Source: Candidatus Schekmanbacteria bacterium
GTDB taxonomy: Bacteria; CSSED10-310; JACPHN01
NCBI GenBank assembly: GCA_016188575.1
Contig: JACPHN010000047.1
Location: 1-54,629 of the forward strand
DNA: 54,629 bases
Direction of reading: 5' to 3'
Shown here: one piece after another, positions 9,681-18,593 of the stretch
Layout: each line of letters begins with the position of its first letter
How positions within the stretch are numbered: the stretch's first letter is position 1
The notes under the pieces: generated by a model
Databases searched by the model: none
Told to the model about the DNA's origin: nothing
What the model saw: the letters and a program-made list of their open reading frames with translations, nothing else
Position numbers and translations under genes: made by a program

Positions 9681-10445
9681 TTACAGGGCCGCGGCGGCGA
9701 TCGCGTTCGTTCGAGCGCAACTTCCGAGCCCCTGGGACAACGCGAAGTGAAGACAGACCTGCGCGCTGGCTTGATCGCGCGGCAACACGCAGCCGCACGC
9801 GCAGCGGTGCATCCGCTCCGCGAGCGTCTTCTTTTGTTGCCGGCCGCACGCCGGACAGGTTTGCGACGGCTTGATCATCCGCGTGGGCGCTTCTACCAGC
9901 GCGATACCAGCCTCTGCCGCTTTGTACCGCACCATGCCGAGAAACGCCGCCGGGGCGCCGTCAAGGATACTCTTGTTCACGCCGGCCTTCTGCCGGACAT
10001 TCTTGGGCGTCGGCCGAATGTCCTTTACAGGTGCAGGCTGGTGGCACAGGCTTTCAGCCTGTGTCTAGTGGCCCGGTGCCGCGCTGCACAGGCAGGATGC
10101 CTGTGCCACCGAGCCGCAGGGCTGTCAAGCAGAGGGCCTTGGGATTCGGCCGACGCCCATTCTTGCCAGGGGACTCGACCGTCCCGCGGGCGCGGCGCGT
10201 CATGTTCTTGATGGCAAGCTTTTCGGTAGCGAGCAGCGCGGCGCGCCCTACCAGCTCGGCGGACTGCCGGTGCAGGAAATCCTCGCGGCGATTCGCGATG
10301 CGCTCGTGCTGTCGGCCGAGCTTCGCCACGGCCTTTTTACGGTTCTTCGAGCCTCGCTTCTTCCGGGACACCGCGCGCCCGAGCGCTTTGAGCTTGCGCT
10401 CGGACGTGCGGAGGAACCGGGGATTCTCCACTCCGGTGCCGTCAT
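9681..10445 (-). pseudogene. Broken tnpB (OrfB of IS200/IS605 family)
   Basis: Two pieces align almost residue for residue with the intact TnpB encoded at 28228-29430: a middle piece (coding from 10445 down to 10165) and a C-terminal piece with the CPACG...CACGC zinc finger (about 9998 down to 9728). They are separated by a MITE with a target duplication, 160 bp in all, which shifts the frame. The N-terminal half, including the first RuvC aspartate, is missing: similarity stops at 10446 where a palindromic repeat begins. The end next to the nar operon also lacks the hairpin seen beside the intact copy. It is inactive as a nuclease. Confidence 0.88.
10005..10158. mobile_element. 154-bp MITE inserted in the tnpB relic
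   Basis: The perfect 15-bp terminal inverted repeats are GGGCGTCGGCCGAAT (10005-10019) and its complement (10144-10158). They are flanked by a 6-bp direct duplication ATTCTT (9999-10004 and 10159-10164). The intact tnpB copy at 28.5 kb has a single ATTCTT at the same place, showing the empty site. Inside are two further palindromes, ACAGGCTTTCAGCCTGT and GCACAGGCAGGATGCCTGTG. No coding capacity is apparent. Confidence 0.9.
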
Positions 10446-10550
10446 CCCTTCGTCAGCCGGTCCGAAACCCCGCCCTTCAGGGCGGAATCGCCGCGGAACC
10501 CCGGCCTGAAGGCCGGGGTTTCAGCGGTGGTTTGGGCGGGGTCCAAACCC
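10443..10550. repeat. 108-bp palindrome-rich repeat, copy 1
   Basis: Nearly identical to 52871-52978 in the cas1-cas2 gap, differing at only a few positions. It carries hairpins CCGCCCTTCAGGGCGG and CCCCGGCCTGAAGGCCGGGG. It begins at the point where the tnpB relic loses similarity to the intact copy, so it marks a recombination or insertion junction. Confidence 0.85.
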
Positions 10551-10703
10551 ACGAGTTGCGCAACGAGCGGCAGATTCGCTTGGTGGAGCGACCTGAGGCC
10601 GTGGCGGAGGCGCGAAATCCCTGTCAAAAGGTGTCCCGAGCGGGCAACTCGCCGTGGGAGAAGGTCGAAAGTGAGGAACCGAGCGCAGCGAGGTCTAGGC
10701 CAT

Positions 10704-10767
10704 CTAGACACAGGCTGAAAGCCTGTGTCACCAGCCTGCACCTGTAAAGGACATTCGGCCGACGCCC
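10704..10767. mobile_element. Partial second copy of the MITE (one end only)
   Basis: 64 bp match 10005-10068 in inverted orientation, including the full 15-bp terminal repeat (10753-10767) and the ACAGGCTGAAAGCCTGT hairpin. No partner end occurs between here and the tnpB relic, so this copy is truncated or rearranged. The DNA between 10551 and 10703 shows no recognisable gene. Confidence 0.7.
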
Positions 10768-10806
10768 GATTAGCGGTTGCAGTCGGACGCCTACTGACAT
10801 GGGCTC

Positions 10807-11934
10807 CTAGTTGCGGCAGCAGATCGTTCCGGTAATTTCCGGCGTGTATTCGCAGCCGAAGTTCTGTCCGGCAGAGATTCGCCCGTCGCGACGGCAACCT
10901 TGACCAGTCGGCTCGCGCAGGAAGCACCCGGCGCCGACGCCCTCCATGTCGTTGGCCTCGAGCGATCCGGTACACGGCTGACAACCGCCGGCATCGACCG
11001 CGGCGTCGAAGATGTAGCAGCCGCCGAACGCCGTTGCCTGACTGTAGGAAATGTCGCGGATGCGGCGGTCGCTGTAGATGCAGACGTGCCAGCCCGTGGC
11101 GCAGAGGGAAGCTCCTGCCTGCACGTGGCCGATCCAGGCGCCCGCGCACGCGGCGACATCGGGGAAACGGGACGTATCGCTGAATCCCTCGCGGTGCCCA
11201 TCGGCGCAACCGGCATCCGGCGGTGGCGTCGGAGTGATTGTGGGCGTTGCGGTGGCGGTTGGCGTGGCAGTCGTCGTCGGGGTAGCGGTGGGCGTTGGCG
11301 TGGGGGTCGGCGCTGGGGGATCGTCTCTCTGGTTACGCACCAGCAAGGCAATGGTCCCGACGGCCGCGGCGGCGATTCCCCATATCCACCACTTCTTGTA
11401 CCAGGGCGTGCCGCGCTTCGCCTCGGCAATGGCGTGCTCCGGCCCGAGCATGACCTCTACCTTGCGACGCGTAACGACCGTAATGGGCCGCTTCGGGGCG
11501 ACCTGCTCCTTGACTTCTTCGAACACCTCGCGAAGATCCGGGGGGTACCAAAGGGGGTCGAGGCGCAGCTTGGGATTGGCCGTAAGCACCGCTTCGAAAA
11601 CGGCCCGCGCCTCGCCAGGGCGCCCGAGTCGGATCAGCGCAAAGGCCCGATACAGTTGCGCGTCCTCGGCAAGCTTGGGATCGGTGGGAAGCGCGGGAAG
11701 GGCGTCGAGGGTCGCCAGGCATTCCTCGAACTGCCCTTGATCGAAGCGGGTCTTGGCAGCTTCGACGGCAGCGGCTCCGGCGCTTCCCGCTTCCGCAGCG
11801 CCGGCGGTGACAGCAGGCGCCGCATGCTGCGCGTGGCTGGTGCGGGAAGGCAATAGAGGAACCGACAGGGCGATCAGGAGCGATACCGCAGTAACGCGAA
11901 CAGGGACGGCCCCGTGGTGCATTCCAGCAATCAT
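10807..11934 (-). CDS. Exported/membrane TPR protein with Pro-Thr linker and Cys-rich C-terminus
   Basis: A 375-aa protein of unknown function. Layout: signal peptide (about 1-36); a helical TPR-like region (about 50-150, including FDQGQFEECLATLDALPALP); one membrane segment (about 173-189, after a Trp-rich KKWWIWG); a low-complexity TPTPTAT linker (about 198-240); and a terminal domain with 12 cysteines that could form six disulfides outside the membrane. GGAGAG eight bases upstream supports the ATG at 11934. The neighbouring PEGA kinase is encoded upstream on the same strand and also has a Pro/Thr/Ala-rich linker. I do not recognise the Cys-rich domain. Confidence 0.75.
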   Translation of the reverse strand: MIAGMHHGAVPVRVTAVSLLIALSVPLLPSRTSHAQHAAPAVTAGAAEAGSAGAAAVEAAKTRFDQGQFEECLATLDALPALPTDPKLAEDAQLYRAFALIRLGRPGEARAVFEAVLTANPKLRLDPLWYPPDLREVFEEVKEQVAPKRPITVVTRRKVEVMLGPEHAIAEAKRGTPWYKKWWIWGIAAAAVGTIALLVRNQRDDPPAPTPTPTPTATPTTTATPTATATPTITPTPPPDAGCADGHREGFSDTSRFPDVAACAGAWIGHVQAGASLCATGWHVCIYSDRRIRDISYSQATAFGGCYIFDAAVDAGGCQPCTGSLEANDMEGVGAGCFLREPTGQGCRRDGRISAGQNFGCEYTPEITGTICCRN

Positions 11935-12083
11935 CGCATCAGCTCTCCGAGAATACTGAGGAGCTAGAAAGCATGTTCATGTAGTCGCCGTGCTATCGCG
12001 CAGGCCTCCCGCCTATCGCGGCGCGTGCACCGCGGCCCCGGAACGGATGCGCTATCTCCGCGGCACACGGCACGCACCTGACT

Positions 12084-14144
12084 TTACCGCTGAAGCGGTC
12101 GTAGCGTGCGGGCTAGCTCTACTTCCATCGCCCCTAGAACTTCAACTGTGCCCACCCAGGTATCGTAGCCCTCGCGGCGGACAGTGGCCTCGTAGGTGCC
12201 GACCTCCAGCGTAAGCGTGGCGTCGCGGATAACACCGTGGGATACGCCGCGCAGAAGAATTTCCGCGGGCGGATTGAGGCGGACGTGAAGCTTGCCGTGC
12301 AGCAAGTCGATGCTCAGAGTGAGATCATCGCCCGGCTTGAGGACGACCTCGCGTTCGACGCGTGCCCGCGCGTATTCATTCTCGACCACCACGACGTGTC
12401 GCCCAGGCGGCAGCGAAACCGGTCTTACCGGCGAGATGGCAACGAAAGCGCCATCGATGAAGATGCGTCCCCATGGGTTGGCGTTTACGGCGAGTGTGCC
12501 GGCTGCCGAACCCGTGCTTCGCGTGGGCTTTTCCTGCCGCGGAGTAGGTGTCGACGGCGGTTTGGTCGGTGCGGCCGTGGCGGTCGGGGCGCTGGGTGGA
12601 GGCGTGGGGGCGAGTGCGGGTGCGGTCGCCTGGAGCACGGTGCGGGGCGGTGTTGTCAGTGCCGTCGCGGTAGCGGCGCCGGGAGAGGGCGTCGGCAGTC
12701 CCGGTAGCGTTGGCTGGCGCGATCCGTCATTGAGAAGCACGACAGCAGCAGCGTCGACGGCGGTGGCGAGAGGCGATTGCGGCGGCGATAGCGCGGACTG
12801 CGATTCAGCCGGAATTCCGGCCTGGAATTCAGCAGACGGCGTAGCAGAAACGTCGCTCGCGGGAGGATGCCACGGAGCCGTGGCCAGGAGCGCTGCGGCC
12901 ACCGCCGCCGTTAGCGAGGCCGCGAGCAGATTCCCCTTGCCCCGCGCCAGGCGCAGGCGCTTGCGGAACGAGCCGGGGACGGGCTCATGCCTTGCCGCTC
13001 GCTCCACCTCGCCAGCAGAGAGCACCGGTATCGCCGCGGTATTCGCGCTGCCCAGCACCTCAGGGGAAGGGTCGGGCAGCGGCGGCGTGGCGTCATCGCC
13101 ACCACCTTCGGCCGGGGTCTCGGGGCTGATCTCGGCGGAGCGTTCGCGCTGGTCGAGCAAGGCCAGCTCGTGCGCGAAGCGCTTCGCGTCCGCAAAGCGA
13201 TCCTCGCGCCTCTTGGCGAGCGCCGTGTCAAAAAACGCCTGATACGACTCCTGGACGCCGCGAGGCAGGGGGATCTTCGGCACGGTGCTGTCGAGCACCT
13301 TGTAGATGAGCTCGTGGTGGGACGCGGCGCGAAACGGACGAACGCCCGAAACCATCTCGTATAACACGCAGGCCAGGGAAAAGAGATCGGCTCGACCGTC
13401 GAGCGGTTCGCTCCGGATTTGCTCCGGCGACATGTACGGGGGCGTGCCCAAAGACACATTGCTGCCGGTAAGGTTGAAGGCGTCCAGCACCGCCTTGGCA
13501 ATGCCGAAATCAGTCAGCTTGATGCGGCCATCGTCGCCGATGAGCACGTTGCCCGGCTTGACGTCGCGGTGGATGATTTCTTCCGCATGAGCGGCCTCGA
13601 GTGCCGCGGCGACCTTCATGGCGATGGCCAGCGCCCAGCGCCGGTCGAGCGGTTTTTTCTTTTGCAGCACGCTCGCCAGCGATCGGCCTTCGACGTATTC
13701 CATGACGATGTAGCTGAGCCCCTGCCACTCGCCGGCATCGAAAATCGTCACGACGTTGGGATGCGTGAGCCGCCCTGCAACTCGCGCCTCGCGGGCCAGT
13801 CGCTGAGCAAGCTGTCCCTGCAGCGGCGAGCTCACCTTGGTGTCGAGGCGGATCGTCTTGATCGCAACGGCGCGGCCAATATAGGTATCCTTGGCCTGGT
13901 AGACCGAACCCATGCCGCCGTGGCCCACGATCTTGGAGATGCGGTATTTGCCGAGAAATGTGGCGCCGACCACAGGTCCGGCGGCATCGGCCGCATCCGG
14001 CGCGCCGGCTTCGCCGGCTGGCGCCGGAGCGAAGATGCTGAGGCGTGCCCCACACTGCTCGCAGGAATCGGAGGCGAGGTCATTTGGGGTGCCGCAGTGG
14101 CGGCAGAACAACTTGGAAGTGTCCGAGGACAGCGGCGAGAGCAT
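12084..14144 (-). CDS. Membrane Ser/Thr protein kinase with zinc ribbon and PEGA domain
   Basis: A Hanks-type kinase of 686 aa. Numbered from the ATG at 14144 it has a zinc ribbon (C14, C17, C28, C31), a glycine loop GHGGMG (74-79), Lys96, an HRD catalytic loop (192-194), DFG (212-214) and a GTPPYMSPEQ activation-segment end, so it should be active. A single membrane segment at about 405-424 is followed by a Pro/Ala/Thr-rich spacer and a C-terminal PEGA-type beta domain (about 545-686). The kinase thus faces the cytoplasm and PEGA the outside. A GTG at 14186 gives a longer alternative; neither start has a clear ribosome site. Substrates are unknown. Confidence 0.93.
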   Translation of the reverse strand: MLSPLSSDTSKLFCRHCGTPNDLASDSCEQCGARLSIFAPAPAGEAGAPDAADAAGPVVGATFLGKYRISKIVGHGGMGSVYQAKDTYIGRAVAIKTIRLDTKVSSPLQGQLAQRLAREARVAGRLTHPNVVTIFDAGEWQGLSYIVMEYVEGRSLASVLQKKKPLDRRWALAIAMKVAAALEAAHAEEIIHRDVKPGNVLIGDDGRIKLTDFGIAKAVLDAFNLTGSNVSLGTPPYMSPEQIRSEPLDGRADLFSLACVLYEMVSGVRPFRAASHHELIYKVLDSTVPKIPLPRGVQESYQAFFDTALAKRREDRFADAKRFAHELALLDQRERSAEISPETPAEGGGDDATPPLPDPSPEVLGSANTAAIPVLSAGEVERAARHEPVPGSFRKRLRLARGKGNLLAASLTAAVAAALLATAPWHPPASDVSATPSAEFQAGIPAESQSALSPPQSPLATAVDAAAVVLLNDGSRQPTLPGLPTPSPGAATATALTTPPRTVLQATAPALAPTPPPSAPTATAAPTKPPSTPTPRQEKPTRSTGSAAGTLAVNANPWGRIFIDGAFVAISPVRPVSLPPGRHVVVVENEYARARVEREVVLKPGDDLTLSIDLLHGKLHVRLNPPAEILLRGVSHGVIRDATLTLEVGTYEATVRREGYDTWVGTVEVLGAMEVELARTLRPLQR

Positions 14145-14235
14145 GCTGTGCTGAAGAAAACCTGGCTGCGAAGGTGCCCATGGCACGGTATCGCGTAAGC
14201 GGTTACGCTGTCAAGCGGCGACGACGCTTGGGCGC

Positions 14236-14341
14236 GGAAAGCGCATCACGAAGACCCCCCACCTCACCTCCCGCCGCGCGCGGGGGGAGGGACGGAGGGG
14301 GACACTGTCTCGCCGACAGAGAACAGGCGGTGGATTCGGCC
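14236..14341 (-). repeat. Dispersed repeat family (about 140 bp type), copy a
   Basis: The minus strand reads a CCGAATCCACCGCC-like end, then GTCGGCG, a palindromic CCTCCCCCCGCG...GGGAGG core, then GGTGGGGGGTCTTCGTGATG. It aligns along its length with copy b at 17170-17309 and with 53565-53689. It lies in the divergent gap between the kinase and the response-regulator gene. Confidence 0.75.
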
Positions 14342-14353
14342 CTCCCCCTCGCC

Positions 14354-14383
14354 TTGCACCTGTCGCGCCATGTGTACTATACT
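14354..14383 (+). promoter_or_regulatory. Sigma70-type promoter for the receiver/PilZ pair
   Basis: TTGCAC (14354-14359), an 18-bp spacer and TATACT (14378-14383). Predicted initiation near 14390 leaves a leader of about 49 nt before the ATG at 14439. Confidence 0.5.
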
Positions 14384-14438
14384 GCAAAATCGCTGTGCTC
14401 AACACCGGTGCCGACTCGCATAGATTGGCGGACGCGCG

Positions 14439-14816
14439 ATGACCAAGATCCTGGTTGCGGAGGACGATGCCAACATCGTCGAGCTGATTCGGGAAATCCT
14501 GCAGGAGGACGGATACCATGTAACAACCGTCGGGAGCGGCACCGAAGCGTTGGCCGTGGTGCGCACGGTGGACCCCGACCTGGTGCTGCTCGATTTCATG
14601 TTGCCAGGAAAGGACGGCTACGAGGTGTTGCTCGAGCTACAGCAGGACGAGGGGCTGCAGCGGATTCCAGTAATCATGATCACGTCTCAGGACGGGATCT
14701 TGTATCCACAAATTTCTGTGGCTATTGGCGCAGTTCACCACTTGCAGAAGCCATTTCGGAGCGGTGAGCTTCTTGAAGTCGTGGAACGGGCACTGGAGGG
14801 TGGTCGATCGCAATGA
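14439..14816 (+). CDS. Single-domain response regulator (CheY-like receiver)
   Basis: A 125-aa receiver domain without an output domain. The acidic pair is D9/D10, the phospho-acceptor D52 (in LLDFMLPGKDG), the switch residue T82 and the invariant Lys K104 in QKPF, so it should be phosphorylatable. No histidine kinase lies nearby. The last four bases overlap the PilZ start (ATGA), implying translational coupling, so phosphorylation and c-di-GMP signals may meet here. Confidence 0.93.
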   Translation: MTKILVAEDDANIVELIREILQEDGYHVTTVGSGTEALAVVRTVDPDLVLLDFMLPGKDGYEVLLELQQDEGLQRIPVIMITSQDGILYPQISVAIGAVHHLQKPFRSGELLEVVERALEGGRSQ

Positions 14817-15187
14817 ACGGTAGGGAGCGGAGAAAGAGAAAGCGCTACAGCGCGCAACTGCCGGTAACCCTGGAAGGTCTCGAAGGGGGCGAAGGCACGC
14901 TGCGGACCCAGACGGCAAATGTCAGCGCGAGTGGCTTGTGCGTGAAGCTCGCCACGGAGATTCCGATGCTGTCGTCGATCGGTGTGCGCCTGGAGCTCCC
15001 CGCTGAGTGGAGCGAGCTACCCCGAGAGCTCGCGTGCTCGGGCGTCGTGGTGTGGACGGATGCGACCGTAGAGGCCGAGGGCCGCCCGGTGCACTATTGT
15101 GGGATTGCCTTCATCAACGATGACATGGTGCTGGAGGAGCGACTCGCGGAACGCTTGGAGCTCACCTATGTCGATCTCGTTACCTAG
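14813..15187 (+). CDS. PilZ-domain protein, probable c-di-GMP receptor
   Basis: A 124-aa single PilZ domain. The N-terminal basic motif RRKRKRY fits the RxxxR c-di-GMP contact, and NVSASGLCV stands for (D/N)xSxxG. It starts inside the stop of the receiver gene. The expected role is c-di-GMP binding with a downstream effect on motility or surface behaviour; the target is unknown. Confidence 0.85.
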   Translation: MNGRERRKRKRYSAQLPVTLEGLEGGEGTLRTQTANVSASGLCVKLATEIPMLSSIGVRLELPAEWSELPRELACSGVVVWTDATVEAEGRPVHYCGIAFINDDMVLEERLAERLELTYVDLVT

Positions 15188-15202
15188 GGGCGGGCGTCTC
15201 GG

Positions 15203-16126
15203 GTGCCCCGCACGATCAGCGTGGGGGGGCCGGTTGCGCGAGCGGCCGCGAGCGGGGAAATGCTGACTCCCCCGGAGAGCGCCGGCGCGCCCTTGCCCGG
15301 AGTCGCCGCCTCGCCGGAAGAGGGGCTGGTGCGGTTGCGGGCGCTCATGCGCGGCTGCGAGCGCGTGGTGGTTGCCTACTCCGGTGGAGTCGACAGCAGC
15401 CTTGTGCTGCAGGTGGCATTTGCGGAGCTGCGCCAGGACTGCCTCGCGGTGACCGCCCGCTCACCGACCATGGCAAATGCCGAATACGAGGCCGCGATCA
15501 AGGTGGCGGCCGATATCGGCGCGCCACACGAAACGATTACGCTAAATGAGCTGGAAAATGCCGATTTTGTCGCCAACCTGCCTGACCGCTGCTTTCACTG
15601 CAAGGACGGACTGTATCGGCGGCTGACGGCGCTGGCGGCCGAGCGCGGATACCATGCGGTGCTCGACGGGACGAATCTGGACGATCTCGCGGGACATCGC
15701 CCGGGGTATCGGGCGATCCAGCTTCACGGCGTGCGCGCGCCGCTGGTGGAGGCCGGCTTGACGAAGAGTGCCATCCGCATCCTCAGCAGGCAGCTCGGGC
15801 TGCCCACGGCGGACAAGCCTTCGTCGCCCTGTCTATCGTCGCGAGTGCCTTTCGGAACGCCAATCGACGTCGGCGTGCTGCGCATGATCGAAGACGCCGA
15901 GACGGGCCTTCGCGGCCTGGGATTCGGTGAGCTTCGCGTCCGCCACCACGGCAGCGTGGCCCGCATCGAGATTCCGCCGGAGTCGTTTGCTCGCCTGCTC
16001 GAGCTGCGGTGCGAGGCAGTGGCCGCAGTGCGCGCGGCCGGATACCAGTTTGTGGCGCTCGACCTCGTAGGACTACGATCCGGTAGCCTCAGCGAGGGGC
16101 TCGGGCCGCCTACGCGGCGAGGATAA
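15203..16126 (+). CDS. larE: ATP-dependent sacrificial sulfur transferase, LarE family
   Basis: 307 aa of the PP-loop ATPase superfamily. The pyrophosphatase signature YSGGVDSSLVL is intact, and the LarE-type motif SSPCLSSRVPFG carries the cysteine that in some LarE enzymes donates sulfur to the nickel-pincer cofactor of lactate racemase. No larA, larB or larC is in the window, so its acceptor is unclear. The frame opens with GTG at 15203; the ATG at 15260 is an alternative start. Its 3' end overlaps the convergent glycosyltransferase by 17 bp. Confidence 0.85.
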   Translation: MPRTISVGGPVARAAASGEMLTPPESAGAPLPGVAASPEEGLVRLRALMRGCERVVVAYSGGVDSSLVLQVAFAELRQDCLAVTARSPTMANAEYEAAIKVAADIGAPHETITLNELENADFVANLPDRCFHCKDGLYRRLTALAAERGYHAVLDGTNLDDLAGHRPGYRAIQLHGVRAPLVEAGLTKSAIRILSRQLGLPTADKPSSPCLSSRVPFGTPIDVGVLRMIEDAETGLRGLGFGELRVRHHGSVARIEIPPESFARLLELRCEAVAAVRAAGYQFVALDLVGLRSGSLSEGLGPPTRRG

Positions 16127-17147
16127 AGTCGCGGCCGAGAACGTAGCCGCGCGTTTCTAGCCAGCAGCGGTTGGCGTCGCGCGCGCCGCGCGAGGCGACG
16201 AACGGGACCACGAAACACGACCCGGGAGGGGGTAGCTCGTCCATGGAAAGCACCGGGCGGCCGTGCACCACGCGGCCGATCTTCTTGGCGTCGATGTCCA
16301 CATAAGCCGTGATCACCACCCCTTCCGCCACCAGCAGCTCGGCCCGCTTCCGCGTCTCCCGGCCGGCGCCCCAGACGACCACCTCGGGGTGGCGCGGATT
16401 GTGTGCCCGTAACCACCGCGCCAGATAGCTTGCCTTGACCCGATAGAAGGCGCGTGTCGCGTATCTTTGATCGCAGCGCGACAAGCGACCCGGTGGGTCG
16501 TTCCACACCAGCAGCGTTTCCGGGATTTTGGCGGTAACGATGCCAGCCTCGAGCCAGCGCAGCCACAGCTCGTAATCTTCGGGAAACTCGCCGTCGTCAT
16601 AGCCCCCGAGCGCACCAAGGAGCACGCGCCGAAAGCAGACCGAAGGGTGCGCGAAGGGCGACTCGATGAAGCGGTGGATGCTGATGTCGGCGTGCGTCTG
16701 GAGGCCGTTGATCCACGCGACGTGGGCAGCATAGCCGCGGCCGCGAGCGGCGTCCCCGCCATAGGCGACCCCGCAAGCCACGAGATCGACCTCCGGATGC
16801 CGGTCCAGATACTCGAGCTGAGCGGAAAGGCGGCGCGGATGGGACCAATCGTCTGTATCCATGCGCGCGATCACCGCCCCGCTCGCGCTCGCCAGGCCGG
16901 CGTTGAGCGCCGCGACGATGCCCGCGTGCGGGCGCTGCACGAGCACCAGGCGCGGGTCGCCGCCCGCGCTTTGCAACGCGTGCACGACAGTGGCATCGGT
17001 AGAACCGTCATCCACCACGACCAGCTCGAGGGCGCGGTACTCCTGATCGAGAATGCTCCGCACCGCCACGCCGATGGCGGGCGCTGCGTTATAAGCCGGC
17101 ATTACCACGGACACGACGGGGCTGGGCACGAGCGACGTCCTTTGCAT
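16110..17147 (-). CDS. Family 2 glycosyltransferase with a C-terminal nucleotide-binding-like domain
   Basis: 345 aa. The GT-A fold is evident at the N-terminus: VSVVMPAYNA, VVVDDGSTDAT and the DxD-like RMDTDDW, with an acceptor-site EDYELWLRW typical of GT2. Residues about 255-345 form a second domain with a VVVWGAGRETRKRAELL Rossmann-like loop and YVDIDAKKIGRVVHGRPVL, found on some polysaccharide-locus GT2 proteins. The ATG at 17147 was chosen; the longer open frame upstream is antisense to other genes. It is probably cytoplasmic and acts on a surface glycan of unknown identity. Confidence 0.88.
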   Translation of the reverse strand: MQRTSLVPSPVVSVVMPAYNAAPAIGVAVRSILDQEYRALELVVVDDGSTDATVVHALQSAGGDPRLVLVQRPHAGIVAALNAGLASASGAVIARMDTDDWSHPRRLSAQLEYLDRHPEVDLVACGVAYGGDAARGRGYAAHVAWINGLQTHADISIHRFIESPFAHPSVCFRRVLLGALGGYDDGEFPEDYELWLRWLEAGIVTAKIPETLLVWNDPPGRLSRCDQRYATRAFYRVKASYLARWLRAHNPRHPEVVVWGAGRETRKRAELLVAEGVVITAYVDIDAKKIGRVVHGRPVLSMDELPPPGSCFVVPFVASRGARDANRCWLETRGYVLGRDFILAA

Positions 17148-17169
17148 CAGAAATGTGGAGGCAGTATAA

Positions 17170-17309
17170 CCTGATTCTACCGCCCATTCGCCGTCGGCGT
17201 GACAATACCCCCCTCCACCCCGCCCGCGGCTCGCGGGGAGCGGTGAGGTGGGGGTTCTTCGTGATGCGCATGCCGCACAGCTTGCAGTCGAACAGGCGGC
17301 GGATTCAGG
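17170..17309. repeat. Dispersed repeat family (about 140 bp type), copy b
   Basis: The best full-length copy. Its ends form an imperfect 21-bp inverted repeat (CCTGATTCTACCGCC... at 17170 against ...GGCGGCGGATTCAGG at 17309, about 16 of 21 matching). The centre is a CCGCGGCTCGCGG palindrome within C-rich/G-rich arms. It lies in the gap between the divergent glycosyltransferase and MEMO1 genes. No coding capacity is seen. Confidence 0.8.
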
Positions 17310-17360
17310 ATAAGCTCGCCCACTGACCCTAAAAAGAGCCCCTGGCTTGAGGAGGAGCGC

Positions 17361-18593
17361 TTGGATAGAAGAAGGCGTCGGCTGCCCGGTGTGCGCCGCG
17401 ATATGCAGTTCGTGGCGACCGTATACGAGGGAAAGCAGGTCGTGGTAGCACAGGATCCTATCGGGCTGGGCACGGAGCCGATCGTGCTCACGCCCGAGGG
17501 TGCTGCGCTCCTGGGGCTCGTGGATCGCTGCCAGACGATGGGCGATCTCCAGGACCAGGTCACACTCCTTTTTGGCGCCCGTTCGCCGGCAATTGATGAG
17601 CTGGAGGCGCTGGTCACGGAGCTCGACCGGCAGCTCTTGCTGGACTCCGATCGGTACCGCGAAGCCCGTCGCTCGTTTGTGGAGTCTTTCGAGGTCGCGC
17701 CCTTGCGGCAAGCGAGCTGTGCGGGATCCGCATATCCGGCCACCCCCGGTGAGCTGGAAGCGCGGCTGGCCGGGATTGTGGCGAGCAACGGCAACGAGGC
17801 CGCGGAGGCCTGCCCGCTGGCGGTGGTGGCACCGCACATCGACATCCGCGTCGGCGAGGCGGGCTACGCGGCCGCCTATGGCGCACTGCGCGGTGCGCGA
17901 CCCGAGTTGGTGGTAATCCTGGGCGTTGGACACGCGATGGGGTCCGAGAGCTTCTGCGCGACCGAAAAGGACTTTGAAACGCCGCTCGGCATGGTGCGGA
18001 CAGACACCGCCAGGGTGCGGCGGCTTCGCGATGCTGGCGCCATCGCCTTCGCGCGGAGCGACTTTCCCCACCGCCGCGAACATTCCATCGAGTTTCAGCT
18101 CGTGTTTCTCCAGCACGTGCTGGCCAATCCGCGCTTCTGCATTGTGCCCGTCTTGTGCGGATCGTTTCATCGCGAGCTCACCAAGGTTACCCGGGCATCC
18201 GAGATTAGCGGCGTCCGCGAGGTGCTTCGCGAGATTCGCTCCTGGGTCACGGCAGCACCCGGAGAGGTCCTGCTCATTGCCGGCGTCGATCTCTCTCACG
18301 TCGGACCGAAGTTCGGGCATGAGAAGGATGCACAGGCGCTCGTCAGGGAATCCGAGGCGCACGACCGCGCGCTTCTGGAGGCGCTGCTGTCGGGTCGCGT
18401 GGAGGCTTTCTGGGGCGAGGCAAAGCGCGTGGAGGACTACTACAATGTCTGCGGATTTTCCGCGCTGGCGTGCCTCGCGGAGATCCTGCCGCCGGTGCGC
18501 GGGCGGCTGCTCCATTATGGCGTCTGGCACGAACCACCCACGCGCTCCGCGGTATCGTTCGCCGCGGCGCGATTCGACGCGCTCGAAGACTGA
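17361..18593 (+). CDS. MEMO1-family (AmmeMemoRadiSam system B) protein with N-terminal extension
   Basis: 410 aa. The C-terminal 290 residues are a MEMO1 domain: APHIDIRVGEAGYAAAY, GVGHAMGSESFCATEKDFE, HSIEFQLVFLQ, CGSFH and GVDLSHVGPKFG supply the conserved His, Asp and Cys residues of its metal-site-like pocket. Residues about 15-110 are an added domain with a VLTPEGAALLGLVDRC pattern reminiscent of PqqD-like winged helices. AGGAGG five bases upstream supports the unusual TTG start. The radical SAM and AMMECR1 partners of the usual triad are not in the window. Biochemical function of bacterial MEMO proteins is uncertain. Confidence 0.85.
   Translation: MDRRRRRLPGVRRDMQFVATVYEGKQVVVAQDPIGLGTEPIVLTPEGAALLGLVDRCQTMGDLQDQVTLLFGARSPAIDELEALVTELDRQLLLDSDRYREARRSFVESFEVAPLRQASCAGSAYPATPGELEARLAGIVASNGNEAAEACPLAVVAPHIDIRVGEAGYAAAYGALRGARPELVVILGVGHAMGSESFCATEKDFETPLGMVRTDTARVRRLRDAGAIAFARSDFPHRREHSIEFQLVFLQHVLANPRFCIVPVLCGSFHRELTKVTRASEISGVREVLREIRSWVTAAPGEVLLIAGVDLSHVGPKFGHEKDAQALVRESEAHDRALLEALLSGRVEAFWGEAKRVEDYYNVCGFSALACLAEILPPVRGRLLHYGVWHEPPTRSAVSFAAARFDALED

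Noticed and set aside
10443-10550. Transcription terminator
   Set aside because: The hairpins are strong but lack T-runs, and the same sequence recurs at 52871 as a dispersed repeat.
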